A program made the position numbers and the translations under genes. Below the pieces are notes generated by a model, which did not search any database, had not been told where the DNA came from, and was given only the letters and a program-made list of their open reading frames with translations. A DNA stretch of 64,000 bases from contig NZ_LMRW01000024.1 in the NCBI RefSeq assembly GCF_001428255.1, positions 252,170-316,169 on the forward strand, written 5' to 3'. Every line of letters begins with the position of its first letter. Position 1 is the first letter of the stretch. This document shows, piece after piece, positions 34,165 through 41,717 of this stretch. The DNA comes from Agromyces sp. Soil535 (GTDB lineage Bacteria; Actinomycetota; Actinomycetes; Actinomycetales; Microbacteriaceae).

Positions 34165-35369
34165 GACCGACCCGCCTGCTCGACGAGCCGGGCGCGGATG
34201 AGGCGGCCCTGGTCGCCTGCGGCGCCCACGGCGTCGAACGGGGTGGCGAGCACGAGCGCGGCGGCGCCCTGCGCCCAGCTCTCGTCCTGCCACGTCTCCA
34301 CCTCGACGCGGATGCTGCGCACGTGGCGCAGCAGGTGCGAGCGGAAGGCGGGCTCGAAGCCGAACGACCAGTGCCGCCAGGCCTCGGTGCCCTCTCCGAG
34401 CACCACGATGAAGGCCGGAGCGATCGTGTGCACGACGCCGGCGAGGGTGCGGCCGAGGAGCGCTCCGGCCTCGCTGAAGATCCGCTCGGCGCGCTCGTCG
34501 CCCGACTCGGCGGCCGCGCGGAGCGAGGCGATGCCACCCGCCGCGGACACGACGCCCTCGGCCCGTGCCCGCGCGACGAGGGCCGCTTCGCCGATGTAGG
34601 CCTCGAGGCATCCGTCGTTGCCGCAGCTGCACCGGGGGCCGTCGTCGGCGATCGGGATGTGCCCGATCTCGCCCGCGCCGCCGGACGCGGCGCGAAGCAC
34701 GTTGCCGTCGACGACGATGCCGGCGCCGACACCCGTTCCGATCGTCACGACGAGGAAGTTGTCGTGCGACCGCCCGAGGCCGAAGAGCCGCTCCGCCACG
34801 GCGAGCGCATTGACGTTGTTCTCGACGATCACGGGCAGTTCGAGCGCACGGCGCAGGGCGTCGCCGAGCTCGACCTTGCTCCAGTCGAGTTGCGGCGCGT
34901 CGACGACGCCGCTGCCGGGCTGGTCGACGCTGCCGGGCACGCCGACGCCGACGCCGAGGAGCGTGGCACCCGAGCCGCCGGCGATGAAGTGCCGGATGCG
35001 GTCGACGAGCTCGGTCAGGTAGGTGCTCGATGCGGCGTCGAACGGCTCGCTCGCCGAGCGCAGCACGCGGCCGTCGATGCCGACCTCCACGAAGGCGACG
35101 TGGTCGGCGACGACCTTGACGCCGATCGCGCGACCCGCGGATGCCGCGAGCCCGAGCATCCGCGCCGGGCGGCCGCCGTTCGACGGCGCCTGCTCGAGCT
35201 CGACGATGAGCCCGTCGGCGAGCAGGTCGCGCGTGAGCTGGGTCATGAGGGCCGGGGAGACGGCGAGCGCCCGTGCGAGCTCCGCCCGGGACGCCGGGCC
35301 GTTCGCGCCGATATGGGCGAGGATCGCCGAGCGAGTGACATCGGTGCGCGGGGTGGGGCGGTTCGCCAT
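34161..35369 (-). CDS. ROK-family sugar-responsive repressor
   Basis: A 402-residue regulator. Residues 1-75 form a winged helix (SRAELARALAVSPALMTQLT); the rest is a ROK kinase-like domain with VGVGVPGSVD, VVTIGTGVGAGIVVDGN and the zinc motif CSCGNDGCLEAYIGE. Such proteins release DNA when a sugar binds. It heads the oligosaccharide operon and probably controls it. ATG 35369 has GAGG about 6 bases upstream. The likely operator is the TTTAG/CTAAA palindrome in its promoter. Confidence 0.92.
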   Translation of the reverse strand: MANRPTPRTDVTRSAILAHIGANGPASRAELARALAVSPALMTQLTRDLLADGLIVELEQAPSNGGRPARMLGLAASAGRAIGVKVVADHVAFVEVGIDGRVLRSASEPFDAASSTYLTELVDRIRHFIAGGSGATLLGVGVGVPGSVDQPGSGVVDAPQLDWSKVELGDALRRALELPVIVENNVNALAVAERLFGLGRSHDNFLVVTIGTGVGAGIVVDGNVLRAASGGAGEIGHIPIADDGPRCSCGNDGCLEAYIGEAALVARARAEGVVSAAGGIASLRAAAESGDERAERIFSEAGALLGRTLAGVVHTIAPAFIVVLGEGTEAWRHWSFGFEPAFRSHLLRHVRSIRVEVETWQDESWAQGAAALVLATPFDAVGAAGDQGRLIRARLVEQAGRS

Positions 35370-35399
35370 TGAAACCTCGGAAGTCGGGGAGCGGGTCTG

Positions 35400-35440
35400 G
35401 AGTTACTTTAGAACTAAATAAAGATCAAAAGCAAGTCCTG
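35400..35440 (-). promoter_or_regulatory. Promoter and ROK operator of the oligosaccharide operon
   Basis: On the minus strand, TTGCTT and TAAAGT are 18 bases apart, a plausible -35/-10 pair. The -10 is covered by TTTAGAACTAAA (35407-35418), whose TTTAG/CTAAA arms form an inverted repeat. The stretch is strikingly AT-rich for this genome, as ROK/NagC-type operators are. Confidence 0.6.
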
Positions 35441-35494
35441 CCGACGAACTTCGCTGCGGGACGTGCAGGGAGGAGGGCGCGCCCGCATCGCGGG

Positions 35495-36073
35495 CTATGC
35501 GACCCGCGCGGTGAGCAGCGACACCACGGTCGCCGCGACGACCTGATCGGCGTCGGCTTCGGCGAGTCGCCCCGCCCGCAGCTCGCCCGCGGCGGCGTGG
35601 AGGAGTGCCGTGAAACAGCTCGTGAGCCATTCGGCGCTGAGGTCTCGCCGCATCACGCCCTCGCGCTGGCCGCGTTCGATGAGCGCACGCACGCGTGCCA
35701 TCGGCTCGGCATGGTGGGCGATGATCCGATCGTTCGAGAGCGACTCCTCGGCCGCGCCGAGCAGGCGGTGGAACGTGTCGACGATGCGCCACGACCGGCG
35801 GACGAGCCGGTCGAGCGCAGCGAGGGGGTCGCCCTCGAGGTCGAGTTCGGCGAGCTCCGCCTCGGAGCGGTCGATGGTGCGGACGAGCACGGACTCGAGC
35901 AGCTGCTCGCGTGAGGAGAAGTGCCCGTACACGGTCACGCGGCCGACACCGGCGGCCTTCGCGATGTCGGCCATGCTCGCGTTCGGATCGACGGCGAGGC
36001 ATTCGAGCGCGGCATCCAGGATCGCGTCGCGATTCCTGAGGGCGTCGCTGCGCGTGGGACGAGTGGTGGTCAC
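35495..36073 (-). CDS. TetR-family repressor, divergent from second MFS pump
   Basis: A 192-residue TetR protein. The HTH is NASMADIAKAAGVGRVTVYGHFSSREQLLESVL (recognition part GVGRVTVYGHFSSREQ). GTG 36073 lies exactly 6 bases after TAGGAT (36085-36080, minus strand), so its message is probably leaderless. The -10 touches one arm of a large inverted repeat shared with the divergent pump gene, which fits joint repression. Confidence 0.9.
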   Translation of the reverse strand: MTTTRPTRSDALRNRDAILDAALECLAVDPNASMADIAKAAGVGRVTVYGHFSSREQLLESVLVRTIDRSEAELAELDLEGDPLAALDRLVRRSWRIVDTFHRLLGAAEESLSNDRIIAHHAEPMARVRALIERGQREGVMRRDLSAEWLTSCFTALLHAAAGELRAGRLAEADADQVVAATVVSLLTARVA

Positions 36074-36084
36074 GGCTTGATCCT

Positions 36085-36135
36085 ATCTCGAACAATGGTG
36101 TATGAGTTAATAACCCGTACACCAGTGTTCGAGAT
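36085..36135. promoter_or_regulatory. Long inverted-repeat operator between TetR and MFS genes
   Basis: ATCTCGAACAATGGTGTA (36085-36102) and TACACCAGTGTTCGAGAT (36118-36135) are inverted copies with 17 of 18 positions paired, separated by 15 bases. The arms are too long for a single TetR half-site, so two dimers or a cooperative complex may bind. The repeat covers both divergent promoters. Confidence 0.75.
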
Positions 36136-36146
36136 CGGAGTCTCCC

Positions 36147-37538
36147 ATGACGCATCCGCAGCCCCAGCTCGTCACGGCCGGCGCGACCCGCAGGAACGAC
36201 CGGATCGCCCTCGTCGTGCTCTGCCTCGCCCAGGCGATGCTCGTGCTCGACGTCACCGTCGTCAACGTCGCGCTCCCCGTGATGAGCCGCGACCTGGGCC
36301 TTACCGCCGGCCTCGCCGGTTGGGCGGTCGCGGCGTACGCCGTCCCCTTCGGCGGGCTCCTGCTCCTCGGCGGCCGCCTCGCCGACGTGTTCGGCACCCG
36401 GCGGATGCTCCTCGCCGGGCTCGCGGTCTTCACGGTCGCCTCCCTCGCCGCCGGGCTCGTGACGACCGCCGAGTGGTTCCTCGCCGCCCGCGCGCTGCAG
36501 GGCGTCGGGGCCGCCCTCCTCTCCCCCGCGGCGCTCGCCACCCTGCTCCACCGATTCGAGGGCGGCGCCCGGCACCGGGCGCTCGCCGTCTGGGGCGCCG
36601 TCGGCGGCGGCGGCGCGGCGCTCGGCGTGCTCCTCGGCGGACTCCTCGCCGGCGGGCCGGGCTGGCGCTGGATCTTCTTCGTCAACGTACCCGTCGGCAT
36701 CCTCGTCGCCATCGCCGTCCCGCTCTTCGCCGTCGCCGCGAGCACCCCCCGCCGTCGGGAGCGGGTCGATCTCGTCGGCGCGCTCCTCGCCACCGCGGGC
36801 ATCGGCAGCCTCGTCGCCGCGCTCTCGGCCACGACGGCGGGTGAGGTCGTGCTCCCCGCCGCTCTCGCAATCCTCGGCGTCGGGATCCTCGGCGCCTTCG
36901 TCGCCGTCGAACGTCGCACGTCGCAGCCGCTGGTGCGACTCGAGCTCGCGCGCTCACGCCCCGTGGCCACCGGGTCCCTGCTGATGCTCGTCGCGACAGG
37001 CCTCCTCGTCGGCGGGTTGTTCATGTTCTCCTTCGAGCTCCAATCGGGCGCCGGATGGTCGCCGGTCGCGACCGGGCTCGCCTTCCTGCCGATCTCGGTC
37101 GCGGTGATCGCGGGCTCGCATACCGCCGGACGCCTCGTCGGGCGGGTCGGCGCACGGATCGTCGCCTCGCTGGCGCTCCTCGTCGCCGCAGTCGGCCTCG
37201 GCACCACCGCGGTCGCGATCGCCGTCGGCGGGGTCGAGACCCTCGCGATCGCCGGCATGACCGTGGGTGGGCTCGGGCTCGGTGCGGCCTTCGTGTGCGC
37301 GAGCACCACGGCGCTCTCGGGCGTCTCGGCCACGGAGGCGGGCGCGGCATCCGGGCTGCTGAACTCCTTCCATGAGCTCGGCAGCGCCGCGGGCGCCGCA
37401 GGGCTCGGGGCGATCGCCGCCACGAGCATCGGGCTCGGATTCCAGGCGGCGACCGGCATCGCGGTGATCGCGGCGGTCATCGCGGCGATCGCGATGGCAC
37501 CGGGGGTGACGCGCTCGAGCGCGCACTTCGTGCACTGA
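36147..37538 (+). CDS. DHA2-family MFS drug exporter
   Basis: A 463-residue, 14-helix exporter. Motif D1 is LVLDVTVVNVALPVM, motif A is GGRLADVFGTRRM and the antiporter motif is in WGAVGGGGAALGVLLGGL. The ribosome site CGGAG precedes ATG 36147 by 6 bases. It is controlled, by position, by the TetR protein at 35495 through the inverted repeat. The substrate is unknown. Confidence 0.93.
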   Translation: MTHPQPQLVTAGATRRNDRIALVVLCLAQAMLVLDVTVVNVALPVMSRDLGLTAGLAGWAVAAYAVPFGGLLLLGGRLADVFGTRRMLLAGLAVFTVASLAAGLVTTAEWFLAARALQGVGAALLSPAALATLLHRFEGGARHRALAVWGAVGGGGAALGVLLGGLLAGGPGWRWIFFVNVPVGILVAIAVPLFAVAASTPRRRERVDLVGALLATAGIGSLVAALSATTAGEVVLPAALAILGVGILGAFVAVERRTSQPLVRLELARSRPVATGSLLMLVATGLLVGGLFMFSFELQSGAGWSPVATGLAFLPISVAVIAGSHTAGRLVGRVGARIVASLALLVAAVGLGTTAVAIAVGGVETLAIAGMTVGGLGLGAAFVCASTTALSGVSATEAGAASGLLNSFHELGSAAGAAGLGAIAATSIGLGFQAATGIAVIAAVIAAIAMAPGVTRSSAHFVH

Positions 37539-37578
37539 GCGGATGCCGCACCGCACCATGTGCCGCGGCATCCGCTCA
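37536..37578. terminator. 14-bp terminator with GGATGC/GCATCC arms
   Basis: TGAGCGGATGCCGC (37536-37549) pairs perfectly with GCGGCATCCGCTCA (37565-37578), loop 15 bases. The left arm includes the stop codon of the MFS gene. It shields purF from read-through. Confidence 0.75.
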
Positions 37579-37683
37579 GCTGAGCACCGACCTTCGCTCA
37601 GGCGGCTCACACGCGCGCATGTGGGAGGATGGATCGTCCAGCTCGGACGCATCACCCCACCCCCCCGAGGAGCCATCGCTCGC

Positions 37684-39141
37684 ATGTGCGGCATCGTCGG
37701 CATCGTCTCCACCGAGCCCGTCAACCAGCAGATCTACGACAGCCTCCTCCTCTTGCAGCACCGCGGCCAGGACTCCACCGGCATCGCCACCGCCGACGGC
37801 CCCGTCTTCCACATGACGAAGGCGCGCGGGCAGGTGCGCGAGGCGTTCCGCACCCGGGACATGCGATCGCTGCTCGGCAACATCGGCCTCGGCCACGTGC
37901 GCTACACCACGAAGGGCGCCGCCGAGCGCGAGGAGGAGGCGCAGCCGTTCTACGTGAACGCGCCGTACGGCATCATCCTCGTGCACAACGGCAACCTCAC
38001 GAACACGCGCGAGCTGTCGGGCGACCTGTTCTCGATCGACCGCCGCCACGTGAACTCGACGAGCGACACCGAGATGCTCCTCAACGTGCTCGCCACCGAG
38101 CTGCAGGGGCAGATCAAGGGCCTCGAGCTCGACCCCGACCAGGTCTTCCGCGCCGTCGAGCTGGTGCACGAACGCGTCGAGGGCTCGTATGCCGTCATCG
38201 CGATGATCGCCGGGTACGGCCTGCTCGCGTTCCGCGACCCGTTCGGCATCCGCCCGCTCATCCTCGGCAAGCGCACCACGGACGCGGGCAAGGTCGAGTG
38301 GATCGTGGCATCCGAGTCGCTCGTGCTCGAGAACGGCGACTACGAGGTCGTTCGCGACGTCGAACCCGGCGAGGCGATCTTCATCTCGCTCGACGGCGAG
38401 ATGGTGTCGAGGCAGTGCGCGCCGAACCCGCGCCTCGTGCCGTGCTCGTTCGAGTACGTCTACCTCGCCCGACCCGACTCGATCATGAACGGCATCTCGG
38501 TGTACGAGGCGCGCCTGCGCATGGGCAACCGCCTCGCGACGACGATCGAGACGCACATGGACAAGGGCGACATCGACGTCGTCATGCCCATTCCCGACTC
38601 GTCGCGGCCCGCCGCGATGCAGGTGGCGCAGAAGCTCGGCATCGAGTACCGCGAGGGCTTCTACAAGAACCGCTACGTCGGCCGCACGTTCATCATGCCC
38701 GGCCAGGCGCAGCGCCGTCGTTCGGTGCGCCAGAAGCTCAACGCGATGGGCATGGAGTTCAAGGGCAAGAACGTGCTCATCGTCGACGACTCGATCGTGC
38801 GCGGCACGACCTCCAAGGAGATCGTCGAGATGGCGCGCGCCGCCGGCGCCAACGAGGTCACCTTCACGTCGGCCGCTCCCCCGGTGCGCTACCCGCACGT
38901 CTACGGCATCAACATGCCGAGCCGGCAGGAGCTCATCGCGCACGGCCGCAAGATCCCCGAGATCGCCCGCGAGCTCGGCGCCGACCACATGATCTACCAG
39001 GAGGTCGCCGACCTGCAGGCGGCGATCACCCAGGGCACCCCGATCGAGCAGCTCGACATGTCGTGCTTCACGGGCGACTACGTCACCGGCACGGTCACCG
39101 AGGAGTACCTCGGGTGGGTGGAGAAGACCCAGCTCAGCTGA
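37684..39141 (+). CDS. purF: Amidophosphoribosyltransferase
   Basis: A 485-residue enzyme for the committed step of purine synthesis, making phosphoribosylamine from PRPP and glutamine. MCGIVGIVS at the start gives the N-terminal nucleophile cysteine after Met removal and fixes ATG 37684 as the start. The glutaminase half shows LQHRGQDSTGIAT and HNGNLTN; the PRPP loop is VLIVDDSIVRGTTSKEIV. The Cys residues CSFEYVY and DMSCFTGDYVTG may hold an iron-sulfur cluster, as in B. subtilis PurF. A GAGGAG sequence lies 13-18 bases upstream of the ATG. It is transcribed away from purM. Confidence 0.97.
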   Translation: MCGIVGIVSTEPVNQQIYDSLLLLQHRGQDSTGIATADGPVFHMTKARGQVREAFRTRDMRSLLGNIGLGHVRYTTKGAAEREEEAQPFYVNAPYGIILVHNGNLTNTRELSGDLFSIDRRHVNSTSDTEMLLNVLATELQGQIKGLELDPDQVFRAVELVHERVEGSYAVIAMIAGYGLLAFRDPFGIRPLILGKRTTDAGKVEWIVASESLVLENGDYEVVRDVEPGEAIFISLDGEMVSRQCAPNPRLVPCSFEYVYLARPDSIMNGISVYEARLRMGNRLATTIETHMDKGDIDVVMPIPDSSRPAAMQVAQKLGIEYREGFYKNRYVGRTFIMPGQAQRRRSVRQKLNAMGMEFKGKNVLIVDDSIVRGTTSKEIVEMARAAGANEVTFTSAAPPVRYPHVYGINMPSRQELIAHGRKIPEIARELGADHMIYQEVADLQAAITQGTPIEQLDMSCFTGDYVTGTVTEEYLGWVEKTQLS

Positions 39142-39175
39142 GTTCGGCGTCGGCGGGCTGCGCCAGACTGGCGTG

Positions 39176-40066
39176 ATGGGGTTCACTCGCCGCGGCAGCG
39201 TCCGCACGCCCGTGCTCGAGATCGCCTACGAGGAGGCCGGGCCGCCCGACGGGCCGGTCGCGGTGCTGTCGCACGGGTTCCCCTACGACGTGCGCGCGTA
39301 CGACGACGTCGCCGGGATGCTGGCGGCATCCGGCATGCGCGTGATCGCGCCCTACCTGCGGGGCTTCGGCCCCACTCGGTTCACGGATGCCGCGACGATG
39401 CGCTCGGGCGAACAGGGCGCGCTCGCACAGGACCTGCTCGACCTGCTCGACGAGCTCGGCGTCGAGCGGGCGATCGTCGGCGGCTACGACTGGGGCGGAC
39501 GCGCCGCGTGCATCGTGTCAGCGCTGCATCCGTCGCGGGTCGCCGGCCTCGTGTCCGTCGGCGGCTACAACGTGTTCGACGCCGCGTTCGCGCAGGAACC
39601 CACCCGGCCCGAGTGGGAGCGCACGTACTGGTACAAGTACTACTTCCACTCCGAGGCGGGCCGGCGGGGTCTCGAGCGGTACCGCGACGAGCTCTGCGAG
39701 CTGCTGTGGACGACCTGGTCGCCCGAGTGGGCGGATGCCGTGACGGCGTTCCGCGCGAGCGCGCCCAGCCTCGACAACCCAGACTTCGTCGACGTGGTCA
39801 TCCACTCCTACCGGCACCGCTCAGGCCTCGTCGACGGTGACCCGCGATACGCCGCGATCGAGGCGGCCGTCGCGGCGCAACCGCCGATCACCGTGCCGAC
39901 CGTCGTGCTCGAGAGCGGCGCCGACGGGTTGGGCGGTCCGAGCGGCGCCGAGGACCGCAGGCAGTTCACCGGCCCGTACGCGTTCCGGGAGCTGCCGGGC
40001 ATCGGGCACGACCTGCCGCAGGAGGCGCCGCGCGAGTTCGCCGACGCGGTGCTCAGCCTGCGCTGA
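39176..40066 (+). CDS. Alpha/beta hydrolase with aspartate nucleophile (epoxide hydrolase-like)
   Basis: A 296-residue alpha/beta hydrolase. The nucleophile elbow is GGYDWGGRAA, with Asp in the place of Ser, as in epoxide hydrolases and haloalkane dehalogenases. The oxyanion segment is SHGFPYD and the catalytic histidine is in LPGIGHDLPQEAP. It likely detoxifies or uses an epoxide or haloalkane. ATG 39176 follows CAGACT (39164-39169) by 6 bases and appears leaderless. It lies 34 bases after purF. Confidence 0.87.
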   Translation: MGFTRRGSVRTPVLEIAYEEAGPPDGPVAVLSHGFPYDVRAYDDVAGMLAASGMRVIAPYLRGFGPTRFTDAATMRSGEQGALAQDLLDLLDELGVERAIVGGYDWGGRAACIVSALHPSRVAGLVSVGGYNVFDAAFAQEPTRPEWERTYWYKYYFHSEAGRRGLERYRDELCELLWTTWSPEWADAVTAFRASAPSLDNPDFVDVVIHSYRHRSGLVDGDPRYAAIEAAVAAQPPITVPTVVLESGADGLGGPSGAEDRRQFTGPYAFRELPGIGHDLPQEAPREFADAVLSLR

Positions 40067-40123
40067 GCGCGTCGCCACGAGAGGGCCGAGCGTGCGACAC
40101 AGCCCACAGGCCGAAGTCGACGG

Positions 40124-40552
40124 CTACTCGTCGACGTGGTGCGTCGACTCGTGCACGACGGTGACGGATTTCGCCCGCCGCGCCGACAGGCGGTCGATCA
40201 GGAGGGCGACGGCGGCGCCGAGCGCGGCGCCCACTGTCGCGCACAACAGCAGGAGGAACCCGAACACCTGTCCCCTGTCGAATCCGAGGGCGACCTCGGG
40301 CTGCTCGGGCTGGCCCGAGAACGCGAACGTCAGGATGAGCGCCACGACCGCGCCCACGAGCGCGCCGAGCGTGATGAAGCGGCCGTAGCGTGGCGCGCGG
40401 CGCACCACCGCCGTGTCCCGGCTGACCGAGATCTCCGTGTCCGCATCGGCCACCGTGCCGTGGGAGACCCCCAGGTCCCCGAACTCGGACGGCACGACCG
40501 GCCCGTCTCCGGATTCGGCGTCGGGCTGGGGCTGCTCGGGGGTGTCGCTCAC
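40124..40552 (-). CDS. Two-helix membrane protein, unassigned
   Basis: A 142-residue protein. The first 55 residues are acidic and Pro-rich; two helices follow (about 58-80 and 93-118), then a basic tail (LIDRLSARRAKSVTVVHEST). The start is GTG 40552, 5 bases after a possible -10 ACAATG. No family motif is recognised. It is next to the sterol-carrier-like gene on the same strand. Confidence 0.72.
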   Translation of the reverse strand: MSDTPEQPQPDAESGDGPVVPSEFGDLGVSHGTVADADTEISVSRDTAVVRRAPRYGRFITLGALVGAVVALILTFAFSGQPEQPEVALGFDRGQVFGFLLLLCATVGAALGAAVALLIDRLSARRAKSVTVVHESTHHVDE

Positions 40553-40603
40553 GCCTCCATTGTCCCACCAGTCGGCGAGCGCGCCGCGTCCCGATCGCTC
40601 ACG

Positions 40604-41008
40604 CTACGCCGGCAGCACCGGCAGGTGGTCCGCGAGGTCGGCACGCTGGCCTGAGGCGTGCACCCTGCCGGCAGCGCGCGCGTCGACCCACGAGAGGTCG
40701 CCCGCCGCCAGCGCGAGCCACGTCGCGGCATCCGTCTCGACCACGTTCGGCGGCGTGCCGCGCGTGTGCTTGGGGCCCTCGACGCACTGCACGGCGGCGT
40801 ACGGCGGCACCCGCACCTCGACCGTGCCACCGGGCGCCTGCTCGGCGAGCAGCTGCAGCGAGTACCGCACGGCGAGCGCGAGCGTGGTGCGATCGACGGA
40901 TGCCGCGAGCGCGCGACCATCCGCACCGCCCTCGATGCCCGCGCCGATCGCCCGCACCGTGGCGAACGCCGCCCGGCCCAATCCGTCGTCGATGCGTGCC
41001 CGTGCCAT
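40604..41008 (-). CDS. SCP2-like sterol carrier family protein
   Basis: A 134-residue small protein. VRYSLQLLAEQAPGGTVEVRVPPYAAVQCVEGPKHTRGTPP and VVETDAATWLALAAGDLSW match the actinobacterial sterol-carrier-like family found next to purF (the Rv0807 position in mycobacteria); only short parts of it are quoted here as landmarks, e.g. TDAATWLALAAGDLSW. It probably binds a lipid or other hydrophobic ligand, role unknown. The Shine-Dalgarno GGATGGAGG lies within a perfect 15-bp hairpin directly before ATG 41008. Confidence 0.85.
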   Translation of the reverse strand: MARARIDDGLGRAAFATVRAIGAGIEGGADGRALAASVDRTTLALAVRYSLQLLAEQAPGGTVEVRVPPYAAVQCVEGPKHTRGTPPNVVETDAATWLALAAGDLSWVDARAAGRVHASGQRADLADHLPVLPA

Positions 41009-41010
41009 GC

Positions 41011-41041
41011 CTCCATCCTCCCGCAGTGCGGGAGGATGGAG
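41011..41041 (-). promoter_or_regulatory. Perfect palindrome enclosing the Shine-Dalgarno of the SCP2-like gene
   Basis: CTCCATCCTCCCGCA (41011-41025) and TGCGGGAGGATGGAG (41027-41041) are perfect inverted copies around one base. In the minus-strand RNA the purine-rich ribosome site is locked in the stem 2 bases before the start. It could also end the upstream DUF6069-like transcript. Confidence 0.7.
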
Positions 41042-41054
41042 CGGCGCCCGGCCC

Positions 41055-41071
41055 GCGACACCGAATGTCGC
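41055..41071 (-). terminator. Small hairpin after the DUF6069-like gene
   Basis: GCGACA (41055-41060) pairs with TGTCGC (41066-41071), loop 5, directly after the stop at 41075. Together with the palindrome at 41011-41041 it forms a two-hairpin barrier. Confidence 0.45.
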
Positions 41072-41074
41072 CCT

Positions 41075-41557
41075 TCAGGCGCGCGGCGCCTTCCGCCCGA
41101 GCGACCGGATCGCGCGCAGCCCCACGATCGAGACCGGCACGAGCGCCGCGTGGCACAGCGCCAGCGCGACCTTGCTCGCCGTCTCGTGATCGCTCGGCAG
41201 GATCATCGGGAGGACCGACCCCAGTTCGAGCACGGGTGCGACGATCAGGGCGGCTGGGATGACCCACCTCCACCACAGCGACAGGGTCGCCGCGATCGAC
41301 ATCCCCACGGCGAGCGGCAATGCGGTGAACCCGATGAGGGTGATCGCGTCGACTTCCGCCGGCTGCCCCGCGGCGGTGAACATATACGTGGCTCCTGCGG
41401 CGCGGCCGAGCGTGTAGATGAGCAGGTTGACCAGGACGGCAGCCACAACCGTCGCGGCGACGATCCCCGGCCGACCAAGTCTCCGAGCGAGCGACCTGGG
41501 GTGCGCTTCGGCGACGGATGACCGGGCGACGGCGTCGAGAGCGGTGTCCTTGTTCAT
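41075..41557 (-). CDS. DUF6069-like four-helix membrane protein
   Basis: A 160-residue membrane protein with four helices (about 32-52, 72-92, 97-117 and 125-147). The layout, with GATYMFTAAGQPAEVDAIT in the first extracellular loop, resembles DUF6069 proteins; the function is unknown. The promoter is unusually elaborate: -35 TTGAAC and -10 GATACT, 17 bases apart, both covered by a double palindrome, so the gene is tightly regulated by a repressor whose gene is not adjacent. A GAAGGG ribosome site precedes ATG 41557. Confidence 0.75.
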   Translation of the reverse strand: MNKDTALDAVARSSVAEAHPRSLARRLGRPGIVAATVVAAVLVNLLIYTLGRAAGATYMFTAAGQPAEVDAITLIGFTALPLAVGMSIAATLSLWWRWVIPAALIVAPVLELGSVLPMILPSDHETASKVALALCHAALVPVSIVGLRAIRSLGRKAPRA

Positions 41558-41578
41558 GGCAATCCCTTCAACTTCTCG

Positions 41579-41629
41579 TCATTGAACCATTTGGTTCAGT
41601 ATCTCATACTGAACCAAAGAGTTCAATGA
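41579..41629 (-). promoter_or_regulatory. Double 16-bp operator over the DUF6069-like promoter
   Basis: Two TGAACC-type palindromes, TGAACCATTTGGTTCA (41583-41598, perfect) and TGAACCAAAGAGTTCA (41610-41625, one mismatch pair), have centres 27 bases apart. They combine into a 51-base inverted repeat with 22 of 24 arm positions paired. The -35 and -10 of the gene at 41557 are inside. This looks like a TetR- or MarR-type target. Confidence 0.8.
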
Positions 41630-41717
41630 GCCCGCCGAGATCGGGGACGCTCGGGAGCCGACATTCTCAGCGACCCGCAGCCGGGGCTGCGCGGCGCTCA
41701 TCCGATACCCTGAACCA

